DNA of 64,000 bases, from assembly GCF_014642655.1 (NCBI RefSeq), contig NZ_BMIR01000013.1, forward strand, positions 1 to 64,000, read 5' to 3'. Numbering within the stretch: the first letter of the stretch is position 1; the number at the start of each line of letters is the position of its first letter. Positions 63,358 to 64,000 of the stretch are shown here, piece after piece. The notes beneath the pieces are model-generated. The model was not told the DNA's origin and did no database searches. It was given only the letters and a program-made list of their open reading frames with translations. This DNA is from Pullulanibacillus camelliae (GTDB lineage: Bacteria; Bacillota; Bacilli; Bacillales; Sporolactobacillaceae). Both the position numbers and the translations under genes were made by a program.

Positions 63358-64000
63358 TTATAAAAATGTAAAAGGATTGGTATTAACCTTAGATAAGAGG
63401 ACTTCTGTATCATAGCGCTGCTGTGTAAGAAACGTCTTAAAAAAGTCTCCCACTCCTTTTTTCATAACTTTTTCAATGTGATGACCTGCATCAACCAAGG
63501 ATAATCCATCCAAGAGTGCATCGTGCCCTGTATGATAGTAAACATCTCCAGTCACCAAAACATCGGCCCCTTTGAACACGGCCTGTTTATAAAAGGAATT
63601 GCCATCGCCACCAAGAACAGCTACCTTCTTAATTTTACGCTGCAAATCCCCTACAACACGAATGCCGTCTAGATCGAAGATACCTTTAACCTGTTCGGCA
63701 AATGCCTTCAGGGACAGCTCTTCTTCTAAATAGCCAATCCGTCCTAACCCATAAACTTTTCCTTCGTTCTTCAATGCATAAATATCATAGGCGACTTCTT
63801 CATAGGGATGGGCTTGAAGCATGGCACGTGTCACTTTATTTAAGAGTCGTTCTGGCACGACTGTTTCAATTTTAGTTTCTTTTACCCTTTCCAAACGTCC
63901 TGCCTCTCCAATAAAGGGCTGGGCAGTGTTTGAAGGCATAAAAGTCCCTTCTCCTTGACTATTAAACGTACAGTGACTATATTCACCTAATGCCCCAGCT
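63358..64000 (-). CDS. yqfO: Nif3-like dinuclear metal protein YqfO (partial, continues past the window edge)
   Basis: The C-terminal 214 or so residues of a YqfO/NIF3-family protein, whose full length is about 370. The frame is open to the window edge, with GALGEYSHCTFNSQGEGTF just inside it, a conserved family motif. The PII-like insert (VPERLLNKVTRAMLQAHPYEEVAYDIY) and the metal-binding VLGGDGNSFYKQAVFKGADVLVTGDVYYHT region follow. Family members are often annotated as GTP cyclohydrolase I type 2 homologs. Confidence 0.93.
   Translation of the reverse strand, partial: AGALGEYSHCTFNSQGEGTFMPSNTAQPFIGEAGRLERVKETKIETVVPERLLNKVTRAMLQAHPYEEVAYDIYALKNEGKVYGLGRIGYLEEELSLKAFAEQVKGIFDLDGIRVVGDLQRKIKKVAVLGGDGNSFYKQAVFKGADVLVTGDVYYHTGHDALLDGLSLVDAGHHIEKVMKKGVGDFFKTFLTQQRYDTEVLLSKVNTNPFTFL

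Overview
This window is a block of chromosome from a low-GC, endospore-forming Firmicute of the order Bacillales. Gene content and order follow the Bacillus subtilis segment that runs from ispA/xseBA/nusB through spoIIIA, efp, yqh, gcv, comG, yqg and yqf to nfo, ispH and yqfO, but with gaps and substitutions: no yqhT peptidase beside efp, no pst operon, no zur, and a cobalamin-dependent ribonucleotide reductase in the yqh region. Start codons, AGGAGG-type ribosome sites, sporulation genes and competence genes all fit Bacillales. Heavy divergence from Bacillus proper suggests a Sporolactobacillaceae- or Tuberibacillus-like lineage, but that placement is a guess.

Layout. 1-5.6 kb (minus strand): isoprenoid ispA, exonuclease VII, nusB, yqhY and the biotin-dependent acetyl-CoA carboxylase genes accC/accB. 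6-11.3 kb (minus): the complete eight-gene spoIIIA operon. 12.3-16.6 kb: efp, aroQ, yqhR, then yqhQ, yqhP and a patatin-like lipase. 17-21.5 kb: mntR, a class II ribonucleotide reductase behind two NrdR-like boxes, yqhL and a tRNA-Pro. 22-26.5 kb: glycine cleavage genes gcvT-gcvPA-gcvPB behind a tandem glycine riboswitch. 26.7-34 kb: the SNF2 helicase pair yqhH/yqhG, then the comGA-G competence pilus operon running into aroK and yqzE. 34-35.2 kb: a decayed patch with a transposase fossil. 35.2-46 kb: mgsR, yqgY, yqgX, yqgW, yqgT, glcK, a DUF92 protein, fthC, rpmG and several unassigned membrane proteins. 46-54.5 kb: pbpA, an MFS permease, a chemotaxis receptor, sodA, a four-tRNA operon (Met, His, Ile2, fMet) and membrane proteins. 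54.6-64 kb: yqfZ, ispG, a nitroreductase, yqfX, an orphan histidine kinase, yqfT, nfo, yqfQ, ispH and the start of yqfO at the window edge.

The most unusual signal lies between genes. At least a dozen non-coding elements of two main types (A, about 160 bp; B, about 240-325 bp, with one diverged copy near 430 bp) sit just downstream of Rho-independent terminators. All are in one polarity: one end abuts the terminator's T-tract, and the other end carries the element's own GC-rich hairpin followed by T residues. Types A and B share a 5' end of the form ATCAGAAnGTATAA. Where several are stacked, each new element begins after the terminator-like 3' end of the previous one. One copy sits in the gcvT leader, between the glycine riboswitch terminator and the start codon. 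I see no transposase or reverse transcriptase tied to them here.
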